From: Aureococcus anophagefferens | Taxonomy: Eukaryota; Sar; Pelagophyceae; Pelagomonadales; Pelagomonadaceae | Length of the DNA stretch: 64,000 bases | Assembly (NCBI RefSeq): GCF_000186865.1 | Contig: NW_008705565.1 | Coordinates: forward strand, 528,440 to 592,439 | Direction of reading: 5' to 3' | Shown here: positions 56,101-64,000 of the stretch, one piece after another | Layout: each line of letters opens with the position of its first letter | How positions within the stretch are numbered: position 1 is the stretch's first letter | Notes under the pieces: model-generated | What the model saw: the letters and a program-made list of their open reading frames with translations, nothing else | Database searches by the model: none | Told to the model about the DNA's origin: nothing | Translations under genes and position numbers: made by a program

Positions 56101-56656
56101 GGCCGTGATCCCCGAGGGCGGCATGCTCCTCGTGCTCCTCGTCTTCCTCACGTGCGCGTCCCTGAAGGCCTACGGCGGGCTCCGGCCCTTCGACGACGAC
56201 TCGGACAACCTGCTGGCGGAGAACTTGAGCTGGCTGCTGCTGGCCATCTACCTCATCGCCATCGCGTGCGTGTTGCGGGACGACGAGACGTCCTGGGGCG
56301 TCGACGTCTGCCTGAACTCGCTCGTCGCGCTCGCCTTCGCGTACGGCATCGCCGTCGTCGCCGCGGACCTCACGCGGGAGCGGAAGATCGTCGCGATTAT
56401 CTGGCGGCGGGCGCTCAAGGCCGGGCCCTACCTGCTCGGCCGCCTCCGTCGAGCGCGGGTCCTCGAGCGCGGGTCCGTCGACAGCGCCGAGCGCCGGGAC
56501 CTCGAGCCCCGGGACCTCGAGCGGACGCGCGAGGACGAGCCCGCGGCGGAACCCGAGGCCGGCGCGCGGCCCGCGCTCCGCCCGGAGTCGCCGACGTGCC
56601 TCGGGACTGCGAATCCGCTCGAGGAGGCGGAGACGCCGCGAGCGCCAGTGGCGTAA
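53192..56656 (+). CDS. multi-TM receptor-like protein with Cache-like ectodomain
   Basis: The product is 1154 aa. A signal peptide (MAARAAAWAAAFAACVAGGV) is followed by a ~400-residue ectodomain that looks like a double-Cache sensor (WEHVRNIVEAILVKEVWMTL; PLGVVATDMSMASFTRYLSF; GRIAAGGYLVG). A Cys-rich segment of ephrin-receptor/GCC2-GCC3 type (~430-590: CEPCEYPYLS, CVACAAGETCPAGRD, CRPCTLLDA) precedes the membrane part. A first helix (SVVLYFLGLVAVVVLLLSLS), an acidic cytosolic loop and about six more helices follow, then an acidic Arg-rich tail. This build is common in stramenopile orphan receptors or channels. The start at 53192 is chosen as the signal-peptide start. Ligand and output are unknown. 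Confidence 0.8.
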   Translation: MAARAAAWAAAFAACVAGGVRPAAPRRDRRADVDVSAAMELFRRTRARAPLLDDSKTPRRLGSFTTNVSVDAFDATWEHVRNIVEAILVKEVWMTLKSMVTFAETAVTFQLHGYCGSATSLDDYDALIDPAMMAQAAVERRSQCNEIGRQLVWTQLEAIGLDAYYVCLANGEYWEYTNAFFQAHAVYGAAQNVTNDHIFHGDCAAACAAKNVTEFCFCYYETDALGAPTGLFEGDAHVQVRDCRNSTVSYAAPMAAAAPTWSLPVFGDCDGCPAEGAIVAATRLADGGGNPLGVVATDMSMASFTRYLSFFTSLYAPHALTFIVSGEGGRIAAGGYLVGTSEGDPIVAVDDDGRRTRILAAESANGVVADAVAFFAGMDDYVDERVYVRDGVFVRAVALYMGEHQGAIDWHIVYVQGVACAAGDVMDPDLERCEPCEYPYLSRDQVDCNMCREGYYYVPCEIGSAYEPGVGCVACAAGETCPAGRDDVGVCEACPSRASCPEGTEIGTLELDRGWWRPDRDALDFFKCAVRAACVGGAIDERAVELCDGAYKGRLCSVCRGYAWKTMGGKCRPCTLLDAAKSVVLYFLGLVAVVVLLLSLSVTELPGHAVRKRRKGVLVAAASDAAEDAKTEEDAAEEDAAEPADDAGVPATARYVRRMLDVIKPAPFARTMRAFRPPDAAVSAARLEELYRVFERPLPANGASTAEQEQRVRVMRLTTKLRLKWKSLFVTMQILGTTAVNAFSWPPIFGTLVNIANVLNKPSFLGALTCAVDLTPGRMTFYSGYVATTLGPIVAIALFWLGLRYGASERTRRRYSATAFAVVVVYCIFPGVCSLVVRYWRCRSFMEAGRTYLVDDLSIACAGGVYRTWEVYAVLMVFVWPVGAPLFLYALCWRHRNRIDPFGFHKGVDLERAALHLGVSPRELLDRADAIRENDPVIGPTRMIWIPYEPEFWYFESLETVRRLGYTVASAVIPEGGMLLVLLVFLTCASLKAYGGLRPFDDDSDNLLAENLSWLLLAIYLIAIACVLRDDETSWGVDVCLNSLVALAFAYGIAVVAADLTRERKIVAIIWRRALKAGPYLLGRLRRARVLERGSVDSAERRDLEPRDLERTREDEPAAEPEAGARPALRPESPTCLGTANPLEEAETPRAPVA

Positions 56657-56815
56657 GCTCCTAGGATATCGATCGCGCGCGCGCGGTGCCCCGGACGCTT
56701 CCCCGGGCCATCGCGGGAATGGACATTACTGCGGGTGCGAGGACGGCGGGCAGAAACAAAGCGCGGTGGGATGGACGGCGGGCCGACCGCCGGCGACCCT
56801 CGGCGACGCCGCGCT

Positions 56816-58833
56816 CTACATGGCCTTGGCCTTGGCGCCCTCGTCGAGGAGCTCCGCGAGGTGCGCGTGGCGGCGCTTCATGTCGAAGCCGTAGGCGTAG
56901 TTCTTGTCGGTGTCCGTGACCTCCTTGGGCATGTTGGCGGCCATGAAGGGGAGGATGACGAACTTGCCGAAGATGGAGTAGACGAGGTTGTCGAGGACCA
57001 TCATGAGGCCCGCGAAGGGCATGAACGACGTGAACTTGCTCTCGGGGAGGTAGTTCTGGAACATGCCGCCGTGCTGGCTCTTGACGTAGGCGTAGGCCTC
57101 CTTGGGCCGCGCGTGGGGCCCCGTGAGGCGGTAGGCCTGGGGCAGGAAGGGGCCGACGTACATCTTGTAGAGGAAGACGGGGTCGAGGATGTGGCGCCAG
57201 GGGTTGATCGAGCAGCCGATGTCGAGCGCGATGGAGTCGAAGAACTGGGACTGGCTGAGCACAAGCGTCTTGATGTCGGGCGTGTAGGCGAAGGCCGCCT
57301 CCTCGAACTTCTTCATGCGCGCGGTCTGCTCGACGACGTCGTCGGGGAGCTTGCAGCGGCCCGAGACGACGGCGGCGTAGTAGCGCGCGACCATCTCGGA
57401 GCAGGCGGGCACGCCGCCGGACGTCGGGCGGACCCAGCCGACGTAGGCGAGGTTCGGCGCGTCGAGGCGGATGCAGTGGCGGTACATGTTGCGCACGTTG
57501 CCGTCGGGGAAGACCTGGAGCTTCGGGTCCGTGAAGAACTGGAACTGGTCCTTGTAGCCCGTGCAGAAGACGATGGCGTCGCAGTCGACGGTCTCGCCGC
57601 TGCCGAAGGTCACGGAGTTGGCGTTGATCTTCTCGAGGCCCGACGCCTTGAGCTGGAGGCTGCCGTCGATGATCGCGGGCATGAACGACGCGTTCTTCGT
57701 GAGGAACTTGAGCGGGTGGCGGAGCACGCCGCCGAAGTAGTTGCCCGCGTTGATGCGGTGCCAGGCCTCGAAGTGCTCCTCGATGGCCTCGTCGGCCTCG
57801 GCCTTGACGTCGATCATGGAGTTGTTCTTCTTCGCCTCGCCCTCGTTGCCGATGCAGTTGGCGCCCGCGGTGTAGTCGCCCGTGACGAGGTGCTTGAGCC
57901 GCGTGACGATGCCGTCGTAGATCTTGATCTTGAGGAACATGCCGAAGACGAGGCCCGAGCAGACGCTGTTGATGGCGATGCTCGAGAGCTTGCCGCAGCC
58001 CCAGAGCTTCTTCTCGAGGCGCGGGTCGTAGCAGACGCCGAACTTCTCCGCGACGGCCGTCGTGTACGCAAAGTGGTGCGCGCGGAAGGTGAAGGCGTCC
58101 GTCGGGTCCTTGTAGTTCGGCAGGCGCGGGATGATCGCCGGCAGGCTCCGCACGCAGGCGTAGGCGTTCTTCGCGACGGACGCGACCTCGCGCGCGAGGT
58201 CCGCGCCGCTCTCGCCGAGGCCGATGACGACGACGTTCTTGTCCTTGAACTGGTCCGGCCGCTTGTACTGGGACGCGTGGACGAGCTCGCCCTTGAAGTC
58301 GCCGATGCCCGGGAAGTTGGGCACCTTGGCCGTCTGGAAGTTGCCCGACGCGACGCAGACGCCGTCGTAGAGGCCGCTGTGCTTCGTGCCGTCCTTCGAC
58401 GTGGCCTCGACGAGCCACTTGTCGCCGGCCTGGAGCTCGACCTTGTCCACCGTCGTGCTGAAGCGGATGTGCTGGTCGAGCTCGTAGTTCTTGCAGTAGT
58501 CCTGCAGGTACTTGAGGTACTCCTCGTGCGTCCAGTACTTGGTCTCCGTCGACGGGAAGTCGCTGAACGCCATGAGCATGGACGAGATCGTCAGGATCAC
58601 GCTGTCGTAGACGCCGTTCTTGTCCTCGCCCCAATTGAAGATGCCGCCGACGCGCGCCTCCTTCTCGAAGCAGACGACCTACGGACGGGCGACGGTCGAG
58701 GGCAGCCCCACCATGTTTTTTTTCCCGGGAGACGCCGGTCGCGCGCCTCGATGCCCTCGTTGAGGAGCTGGACCATGCCGGCGAGGCCGGACGTCCCGCC
58801 GCCGATGACGCAGACTTTCTTCCCGCAGCTCAT
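56816..58833 (-). CDS. flavin-containing monooxygenase, two exons
   Basis: The product is 649 aa from exons 58833-58747 and 58678-56816. FMOs oxidise soft nucleophiles (N or S) with NADPH and O2. Exon 1 holds the FAD site VCVIGGGTSGLAGMVQLLNE. Exon 2 holds the FMO signature FKGELVHASQYKRPDQF, the NADPH site VVVIGLGESGADLAREVA and DAIVFCTGYKDQF. The 68-bp intron (58746-58679) is GC-AG; splicing joins NEGIE to VVCFEKEARVGGIFNW, exactly as in the family. The C-terminal ~200 residues are longer than in mammalian FMOs and contain a hydrophobic stretch (FMPFAGLMMVLDNLVYSIFG) that may anchor it to a membrane. Confidence 0.92.
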
Positions 58834-58928
58834 GGTGTCGTCGATCCTCCCAAAGGCGCGAGGCTGGCGGTCGTGTGCGATGACGACGCGTCGAGGTGGA
58901 AAAAGAAAAAGAGGCAAACACCAGCTGA

Positions 58929-59270
58929 TTGCATTCTTCAACAAAGGCAGCCCTCGTGCGAAATGGTACGAAGATGAAATACGGTGCCGTGCGCCGGACG
59001 CTGGGCCTGTCGAAGGCGCCGTGGCTCATCCCCGACATCGCCATCCTCGTCGACGAGTACCTGCAGCCCAACGCGGCGCTCGCGCGGCAGATCCTCCTCC
59101 TCGACATCTACGTCCACTCGCTGTCGCATCCCGACGACTCGGACTCGGACTTCGACATACCCGGGCTCATCGAGGCCGCCCCCTCGGACGACGACATGCC
59201 CGCGCTCGGCTCGGACGACGACGACGACGACATGCCCACGCTTGTCCCCATCCCCGACGCCCTCCGCTGA
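58929..59270 (+). CDS. small acidic protein, unrecognised
   Basis: The product is 113 aa, or 98 from the second ATG at 58974. The first part is basic and hydrophobic (KYGAVRRTLGLSKAPWLIPD, AILVDEYLQPNAALARQILL, helical). The tail is very acidic (SDDDMPALGSDDDDDDMPTL). No family recognised. Its stop TGA overlaps the ATG of the next gene by one base (TGATG at 59268-59272), so the two may be on one transcript. It diverges from the FMO gene across 95 bp. Confidence 0.55.
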   Translation: MHSSTKAALVRNGTKMKYGAVRRTLGLSKAPWLIPDIAILVDEYLQPNAALARQILLLDIYVHSLSHPDDSDSDFDIPGLIEAAPSDDDMPALGSDDDDDDMPTLVPIPDALR

Positions 59271-60238
59271 TGTGCGCCCATCCCCGACGACCTCCGCTGA
59301 CGCGCGCGCGCCGCGTGCTCCTCGCGGTCGCGGCCGCCGCCGCCGCGCGGCGGCCGAAGACGTCCGCGCGCTGCGCGTCGGTGCGCCCGCGGCGCGTCGT
59401 CATCGTCACGCAGCGCCGGTCCGGTTCCGGGTTCGTCGTGTCCATGCTCGGGTCCCACCCGTCCGTCGAGGCGGGCAACGAGCTCCTCTCCGCCGCGCAC
59501 CAGGACCACGCGTCGACGCTCCGCGCGTGGGCGTCGCGCTGGCCCGGGAACCGGTCGCGGACCGACGCGCTCTGGCGCGAGGCGAACATGTCGCCGACGC
59601 GGCCCTGGCCGGCGAACGCGACCGGAGCGCCCAAGGCGACGGTCTTCAAGTACATGGTCGAGCCGGGCAAGGCCGTCGACGGCGCGCTCCTCGACGAGTT
59701 CGAGCGGCTGTGCTTCGGCGTCGTCTTCCTCTGGCGCTGGAACGCGCTGCGCATGTACGTCTCGGACAAGGCGAACCACGCGGACCGCGCCGCGTCGCGC
59801 AAGAAAAAATCGACGCACGACCACCAGGCGCACCCGCAGGACGCGGAGGCTCTGGCGTTCCACCAGCGCCACCAAATCGAGCTCCTCGCGGACGCGCGCC
59901 TGAAGCGGCACCTGCTCACGATCCTCTCGAGCCGCCGCGAGGCGGCGGACGCGTGGAAGGAGCGGTCGCGCGACTCCTTTTCGGTCTACTACGAGGACCT
60001 CGTCGCCGGCGCGAAGCTGGGCAACATGATGTGGACCGAGCTCCAGTACTTTCTGGGCGTCTGGCCCCGGGTCCTGTCCACGGACCTGCTCCCCATCCAC
60101 GCGGACATCCCGCTCAACTACACCGTGCTGAACTACGCCGAGGTCAAGGTCGTCCTCCGCCACGCGTCGAAGAAGGAGCTGAAGAAGTACCTCCGGCCCT
60201 ACGACCCCGAGGGCCACGACGCGACCAAGCTGATTTAG
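59270..60238 (+). CDS. sulfotransferase-like type II membrane protein
   Basis: The product is 322 aa. A short basic N-terminus and a hydrophobic Ala/Leu stretch (RVLLAVAAAAAARR) suggest a Golgi signal anchor. The nucleotide-binding loop VVIVTQRRSGSGFVVSMLGS matches the 5'-phosphosulfate (PAPS) loop of sulfotransferases. Later features fit the fold: ATVFKYMVEPGK, FGVVFLWRWNALRMYVSDKA (like the 3'-phosphate R-x-x-x-S region), and SVYYEDLVAG. Acceptor unknown; glycan sulfation is plausible. The ATG overlaps the previous gene's stop. A tandem duplication of CCCATCCCCGACG words spans this junction. Confidence 0.75.
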   Translation: MCAHPRRPPLTRARRVLLAVAAAAAARRPKTSARCASVRPRRVVIVTQRRSGSGFVVSMLGSHPSVEAGNELLSAAHQDHASTLRAWASRWPGNRSRTDALWREANMSPTRPWPANATGAPKATVFKYMVEPGKAVDGALLDEFERLCFGVVFLWRWNALRMYVSDKANHADRAASRKKKSTHDHQAHPQDAEALAFHQRHQIELLADARLKRHLLTILSSRREAADAWKERSRDSFSVYYEDLVAGAKLGNMMWTELQYFLGVWPRVLSTDLLPIHADIPLNYTVLNYAEVKVVLRHASKKELKKYLRPYDPEGHDATKLI

Positions 60239-60363
60239 GTGGGTAAAGTTGTTTGTTTCCGGGGGGCTTCACCTTCTGCCACGTTTGCCCTCAACAAATC
60301 GACGCAGTGCAAGCTCTTATGGGAGTGACTGGATCAGCTCCAACACAACACTCAAGCTCGACA

Positions 60364-61596
60364 ATGCGGCGCTCCTCCATCATCGCGCTCGCGCTCGTCG
60401 CCACCACAACAGCCCTCGTGCCCATCTCGCACCGGCCCGCGCTGCGGCGCCTGCGGTCCGCGACGCCGCGCACCTCCGCCGCACCCAGCTCCACGGCCCG
60501 CTTCGCCGCCCACGACGACGAGTCGCCCGAGGCCCTGCTCGCCCAGGCGAACGCGCTCCGCGCCGAGGCGCAGGCGCTCGAGTCGTCCATCCGCGAGGAG
60601 CAGGAGGCGACGCTCCAGCAGGCGCTCGACGCGGCGTTCGCGGCGGCCGACGCGAACGGCGACGGCGTCGTCACCGTCGACGAGCTCCGCGCCGCGCTGC
60701 GCACGGCCTTCGTGGCCGAGGCGGCGGACGGGCGGAGCGCGCGCAAGTTCGAGGCCCTGCTCGACGACGGCGACCGCCTCGAGCGCGTCGTCGCGTCGCT
60801 CGACGACAACGGCGACGGCGTGCTCCAGCCGTCCGAGTTCGTGCCCCTCAAGGAGATGCGCGCGCGCCTCGAGGCCCAGTGGCGCGAGGACCGGTCCGCG
60901 GCCTCCAAAATCGCGTCAGCGAAGTCCGCCGAGGAGGACGTCGAGCGCACGCGGCGCGAGCGGCTCGACGCGTGGGAGGCGATCTCGAACAAGACGGACG
61001 CGCCCGCGCGCGCGCTGGCCGTCGGCGCCTACTTCCTCCCGGCGCTCGACATCCTCCCGCCGGCGCAGCCCGTCGACGACTTCATGGCCTCCGTGCCCGT
61101 CGACGGGCTCCTCGGCGTCGGCGCGCCGGAGCCGTCCGCGGTCGCGGCCGCGGCGAACGGCGCGCTCCGCGCGCTCGACAAGGTCGACGTCGCCTTCCAC
61201 GCCGTGCCCTTCGGGGGCCTGCTCGCCTTCATCCTCCTGTCGAACCTGGCGTCGAACGCCGCCGCGCCGCGGTTGGCGAGGTTCGCGGCGCGCCACGCGA
61301 TCGTCATCGACCTCGCGTCCGCGGTGGGCCTGCCGCTGCTCCTCGTCAACGACGCGTCGGCGCCCTACGCGCGGCCCCTCTTCGCGTCCATCATCCTCGT
61401 CTCCGTCGTCGCCTCGGCCCTCGGCGTCGAGCCGTCCTTCGCGCCGGGCACGGGCCAGCTCACGAAGAAGTTCACGGACGACTTCGAGGCCGTCGTCAAG
61501 CAGGTCATCTCCGCGACCGTCGGCACGAACCCCGTCAACCTCGTCGATCTCCAGGAGCCGCCGAAGGACGACGACAAAGACGAGAAACAAAAGTAA
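60364..61596 (+). CDS. plastid Tic20-like membrane protein with EF-hand pair
   Basis: The product is 410 aa. The N-terminus is a signal peptide (MRRSSIIALALVATTTALVP) plus an Arg/Ser-rich, acid-poor stretch, fitting complex-plastid import. Residues 96-107 (DANGDGVVTVDE) and 147-158 (DDNGDGVLQPSE) are two full EF-hand loops with Ca2+-ligand spacing. Residues ~205-350 resemble Tic20, with four helices: RALAVGAYFLPALDILPPAQ, FGGLLAFILLSNLASN, AIVIDLASAVGLPLLLVND, FASIILVSVVASALG. Tic20 forms the inner-envelope protein-import channel. The EF-hand/Tic20 combination is unusual. The ATG at 60364 starts the signal peptide; an earlier in-frame ATG at 60253 is less likely. Confidence 0.75.
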   Translation: MRRSSIIALALVATTTALVPISHRPALRRLRSATPRTSAAPSSTARFAAHDDESPEALLAQANALRAEAQALESSIREEQEATLQQALDAAFAAADANGDGVVTVDELRAALRTAFVAEAADGRSARKFEALLDDGDRLERVVASLDDNGDGVLQPSEFVPLKEMRARLEAQWREDRSAASKIASAKSAEEDVERTRRERLDAWEAISNKTDAPARALAVGAYFLPALDILPPAQPVDDFMASVPVDGLLGVGAPEPSAVAAAANGALRALDKVDVAFHAVPFGGLLAFILLSNLASNAAAPRLARFAARHAIVIDLASAVGLPLLLVNDASAPYARPLFASIILVSVVASALGVEPSFAPGTGQLTKKFTDDFEAVVKQVISATVGTNPVNLVDLQEPPKDDDKDEKQK

Positions 61597-61679
61597 AGGG
61601 GGCTCTAGTGGCTGACGCAGAGGCTCTACTTGAGGCTATAGGCCCGGGCAATGAGAAGCAAAAGTAAAGGAGGCTCTAG
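61582..61679. repeat. 27-bp repeat spanning two convergent 3' ends
   Basis: A 27-bp word (GAGAA.CAAAAGTAAAGG.GG, continuing CTCTAG) occurs at 61582-61608, over the Tic20-like stop codon, and at 61653-61679, over the stop of the convergent gene, with two mismatches and a 71-bp period. A tandem duplication of the shared 3' end. Confidence 0.8.
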
Positions 61680-62944
61680 GCCCGGGCGATGACGCGCCGG
61701 TCGACGTCGGGGCTGCCGGCGATCGTCGCGAGGGCCGGCGCCGCGGCGGAGCCGCGCCGCGCGCCGGCCGCGGAGGACGGCCGCGACGCCCGGCCGCCGC
61801 CGGCGGGGGGCGCGTACTCCGCGCGCGCGTCCCAGGCGCCACAGGTCGCGGCGACGGCGCGGATGCCGTCGACGACGCCCATGACGCGGCCCATGGCGCC
61901 GGCGTCCGTCGCGTCGAGGGGCTTGCCCACGCGGTGGAGGCAGAGCGCGCCGTCCCCAAAGTGTTGGTCGACGATGGGCACGCAGACGCAGCCGGCTTCG
62001 GTGACCGTCGCCTGGAGCGCGACGGCCTGCGCGGCCACGCGACGCATCGCGTCGAGGAGCGGGTCCGGCGGCGGCGAGCCGCCTCCGGACTCGTCGAGGT
62101 CGCGGGACGAGGACTTGGCGCGGCTCCGCTCGCCGGAGCCGCGCGGCGCGGCCGCGACGTCGCGCGCGGCTCCGGCGGCCGCGACGTCCTCGAAGTCGCG
62201 GCTGTTCTCGCGCGACCGCCGCCGCTCGCGGCCCTTCGGGTCGACCTCTTGGTAGGACGGCCGGCGGTCGCGCTTCGCGACGCTCGCGTCGGCGACGAGG
62301 CGCAGGTCGCCCCCGGCGTCGACGAAGAGGCAGGCCCGGCCCGCGCCGAGCACGTGCTCCGCCGCGAGCCGCGTGAGCGCGGCCGCGTGGCCGTCGGTCC
62401 GGAGGCACTCCTCGGTGACGGCCCGCGACCGCACGGCCTCGAGGACGCGGCCCCGCGCGTGCTCCGCGAACCTGCGGAACCACTGCTCGCGCGTCGCCGC
62501 GTCCGCGTGCGTCAGGTACGTCGCCTCGGGCGGCGGCGGGAACGTGTACATGGGGTCGTAGGCCTCGAGGAGCTTCTCGAGGCCGCCGATGAGCGCCTGG
62601 GCGCGGCTCTTGAGCTTCATGGCCGCGCAGACGACGTCCCGCAGGTCCCGCTTCTTCGACGACTGCGACTCCATGACCTCGCCGACGACGCGCCGGAAGA
62701 GGTCGCCCTTGCCCTCGGTTCCCGCCGTCTCGAACTCGCTCAGCGAGTGGCGCTTCTCCCGCTTCTCCCGCTTCCGCTCCTGCTTCGCGCCGCCCCGCGC
62801 GGCGGCCGCCGCCGCGAGCGGGTCCAGGAGGGCGCCGACGGACCCGCTCTGGATGATGGACGCGGGGCCCGACGCCTGCGTCATCGGCGGCACGTCGCTC
62901 AGGGACCGCCGCCGCGAAGGCTTGGCGATGGCGGGCAGGGACAT
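61676..62944 (-). CDS. GAF-like domain protein
   Basis: The product is 422 aa. The N-terminus is basic and Ser-rich with a KQERKREKREKRHSLSEFE patch. A helical region with a Pro-rich loop (YDPMYTFPPPPEATYL) follows. Residues ~195-370 look like a GAF domain: VLGAGRACLFVDAGGDLRLV, then a ~90-residue Arg/Ser insert, then AGCVCVPIVDQHFGDGALCL and a closing helix. GAF domains bind small molecules or dimerise. The insert makes this assignment tentative. The tail is Ala/Arg-rich. The two stop codons of this and the Tic20-like gene are only 79 bp apart. One exon. Confidence 0.6.
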   Translation of the reverse strand: MSLPAIAKPSRRRSLSDVPPMTQASGPASIIQSGSVGALLDPLAAAAAARGGAKQERKREKREKRHSLSEFETAGTEGKGDLFRRVVGEVMESQSSKKRDLRDVVCAAMKLKSRAQALIGGLEKLLEAYDPMYTFPPPPEATYLTHADAATREQWFRRFAEHARGRVLEAVRSRAVTEECLRTDGHAAALTRLAAEHVLGAGRACLFVDAGGDLRLVADASVAKRDRRPSYQEVDPKGRERRRSRENSRDFEDVAAAGAARDVAAAPRGSGERSRAKSSSRDLDESGGGSPPPDPLLDAMRRVAAQAVALQATVTEAGCVCVPIVDQHFGDGALCLHRVGKPLDATDAGAMGRVMGVVDGIRAVAATCGAWDARAEYAPPAGGGRASRPSSAAGARRGSAAAPALATIAGSPDVDRRVIARA

Positions 62945-63224
62945 GGGATCGGCGCGCGGCGGCCCCTACGGCCCCATCATCTCCCCGCCGGTTCGCGGCA
63001 GCCCCCGGGGGGCTGAGCTCCGCGGAGTGGCAGCATTACGAGTAGCGCGGCAGAGCGGCCGTGGGCTGCCTTCCTCACTAAGAGCCACCAACTCCGTCGC
63101 GATCATTGCGAGTCGATGCTGCCGAGGCGCCCAAGGCGGCGCGCCGGCGGGCTAGCTCGTCTAATGCGCTAGAGAGAGAGGTGCACGTTGCGCGGGTGGC
63201 GCGTTCTCGCGCTGCCGCACGACG

Positions 63225-64000
63225 ATGCGCGCGTGCTTCCGGCATGCGAGCAGGCACGCGCCGCGCCGCACGACGAACCGCGCGCTGCGCCGCGCCGCGC
63301 GACCGCTGAGCGCGTCGTCGGAGCTGCTGCAGCGGGCCATGTGCTTCTCGCTGTCGAACAAGGACCTCGCCGACGTCGTCGACCTCGTGCGCGTCGCGTC
63401 GGGCAAGCAGGAGCAGCCGAGCACGGAGCTCGCGCCGGAGCCCTTCGAGGTCGAGGCGACGGTCAACGTGCCCGTGCTCAGCGAGGCCGGCGCGGACGCG
63501 CCGCTCTTCCAGTGCACGCTGTTCCGCTGCGTCGCCGCCTACACGGGCTGGCACACGAAGTACGAGAGCGACGCGCTCGCGCTCGCGGACGGCGTCGTCG
63601 TCGCGCTGTCGGCGCCCGTGGACGGGCTGACGCGGGTGACGGGCTTCGACCTCGTCGAGCAGCTCTACGCGCGCGCGGCGTCCGAGCCCGTGCTCGGCCT
63701 GTCGCTCGACCCGCTGCCGGACGCGCCGGACCTCGTGCTCGGCGAGGACGGCTACGAGTCGAGCCTCCTCGAGTTCTTCTCGCGCGTCGCCAAGGTCGAG
63801 GCGGCGCTGAGCGACTGGGGCATCATCGCGCGGGCGATGCAGGAGACGGGCGGTGGCCCGCCGGGCATGGACGAGACCGCGACGAAGGAGCGGCTGCTCT
63901 GGTCCGCCGTGTCGATCCTGCGGCGCCACCCGGACTACTGGATCCTGAAGACGACGGACCCCGAGGGGCGGCCCGTGGCGATCCAGTCCGAGGGCTGGCT
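63225..64000 (+). CDS. mitochondrial-type protein, truncated by window edge
   Basis: The frame stays open from the ATG at 63225 to the end of the window, giving 258 complete codons. The first ~35 residues (RACFRHASRHAPRRTTNRAL, then RRAARPLSASSSE) are rich in Arg, Ala and Ser with no acids, a clear mitochondrial presequence. The rest looks globular: KDLADVVDLVRVASGKQEQP, LFRCVAAYTGWHTKYESDAL, GFDLVEQLYARAASEPVLGL and WILKTTDPEGRPVAIQSEG. No family recognised. The C-terminus lies to the right of the window. Confidence 0.75.
   Translation, partial: MRACFRHASRHAPRRTTNRALRRAARPLSASSELLQRAMCFSLSNKDLADVVDLVRVASGKQEQPSTELAPEPFEVEATVNVPVLSEAGADAPLFQCTLFRCVAAYTGWHTKYESDALALADGVVVALSAPVDGLTRVTGFDLVEQLYARAASEPVLGLSLDPLPDAPDLVLGEDGYESSLLEFFSRVAKVEAALSDWGIIARAMQETGGGPPGMDETATKERLLWSAVSILRRHPDYWILKTTDPEGRPVAIQSEGW

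Noticed and set aside
58679..58746. Introner origin for the FMO intron
   Set aside because: The donor-side GCGCGCGA and the post-acceptor GTCGTCTG do not match as a duplication; it may be old and eroded, but this cannot be claimed.
56735..59269. A 1167-codon plus-strand frame running through the FMO gene into the sulfotransferase-like gene
   Set aside because: Its first 845 codons are the antisense of the FMO exons with shadow composition; only the part from 59270 carries family motifs.

Overview
This is a very GC-rich, gene-dense nuclear segment from a eukaryotic microalga. Bacterial origin is excluded by spliceosomal introns and by CCR4-NOT, NatB, proteasome-assembly, myosin, EHD and OXA1 genes. 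A stramenopile alga, most likely a pelagophyte such as Aureococcus, is suggested by plastid leaders with an AFVP-like motif, tiny intergenic gaps, and short intron-generating repeats with 8-bp target duplications of the kind known from Aureococcus. The genus is an inference.

Layout. 1-6.4 kb: two low-complexity nuclear-type proteins, a KOW protein and a PSMD9-like proteasome chaperone. 6.4-15 kb: NEMF/Rqc2, a cysteine-rich GPI-type surface protein, a Not4-like RING protein and a phosphopantetheinyl transferase, followed by 1.2 kb of non-coding DNA with two unusual small structures. 15.9-24 kb: WD40 protein, 2OG-like/ILEI fusion, SH3-like protein, cytochrome b5 reductase, EHD-PH GTPase, Mpv17 and a RING protein. 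24-34.6 kb: plastid NusG-SAP, AP2 factor, MnmM-like methyltransferase, a myosin interrupted by two near-identical 193-bp introners, and a BMT5-like rRNA methyltransferase. 34.6-51.7 kb: two unknown proteins, sialidase-like and glycosidase-like secreted proteins, ATP-grasp ligase, OXA1, HMG/RPA1N/SPRY protein, NAA20, JmjC membrane protein and arylsulfatase. 51.9-53.2 kb: a 1.24-kb terminal-inverted-repeat element. 53.2-64 kb: a multi-TM receptor, FMO, a small acidic protein overlapping a sulfotransferase-like gene, EF-hand/Tic20 protein, GAF-like protein and a truncated mitochondrial protein at the right edge.

The genes do not form one pathway. They are a random slice of a compact genome with many divergent pairs sharing 100-300 bp promoters and convergent pairs only a few bases apart. 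The most notable features are the introners, an apparent majority of GC-AG introns (6 of the 11 reconstructed), and several unusual domain fusions. All exon joins were made by eye from reading-frame continuity and family motifs; none has transcript support here.
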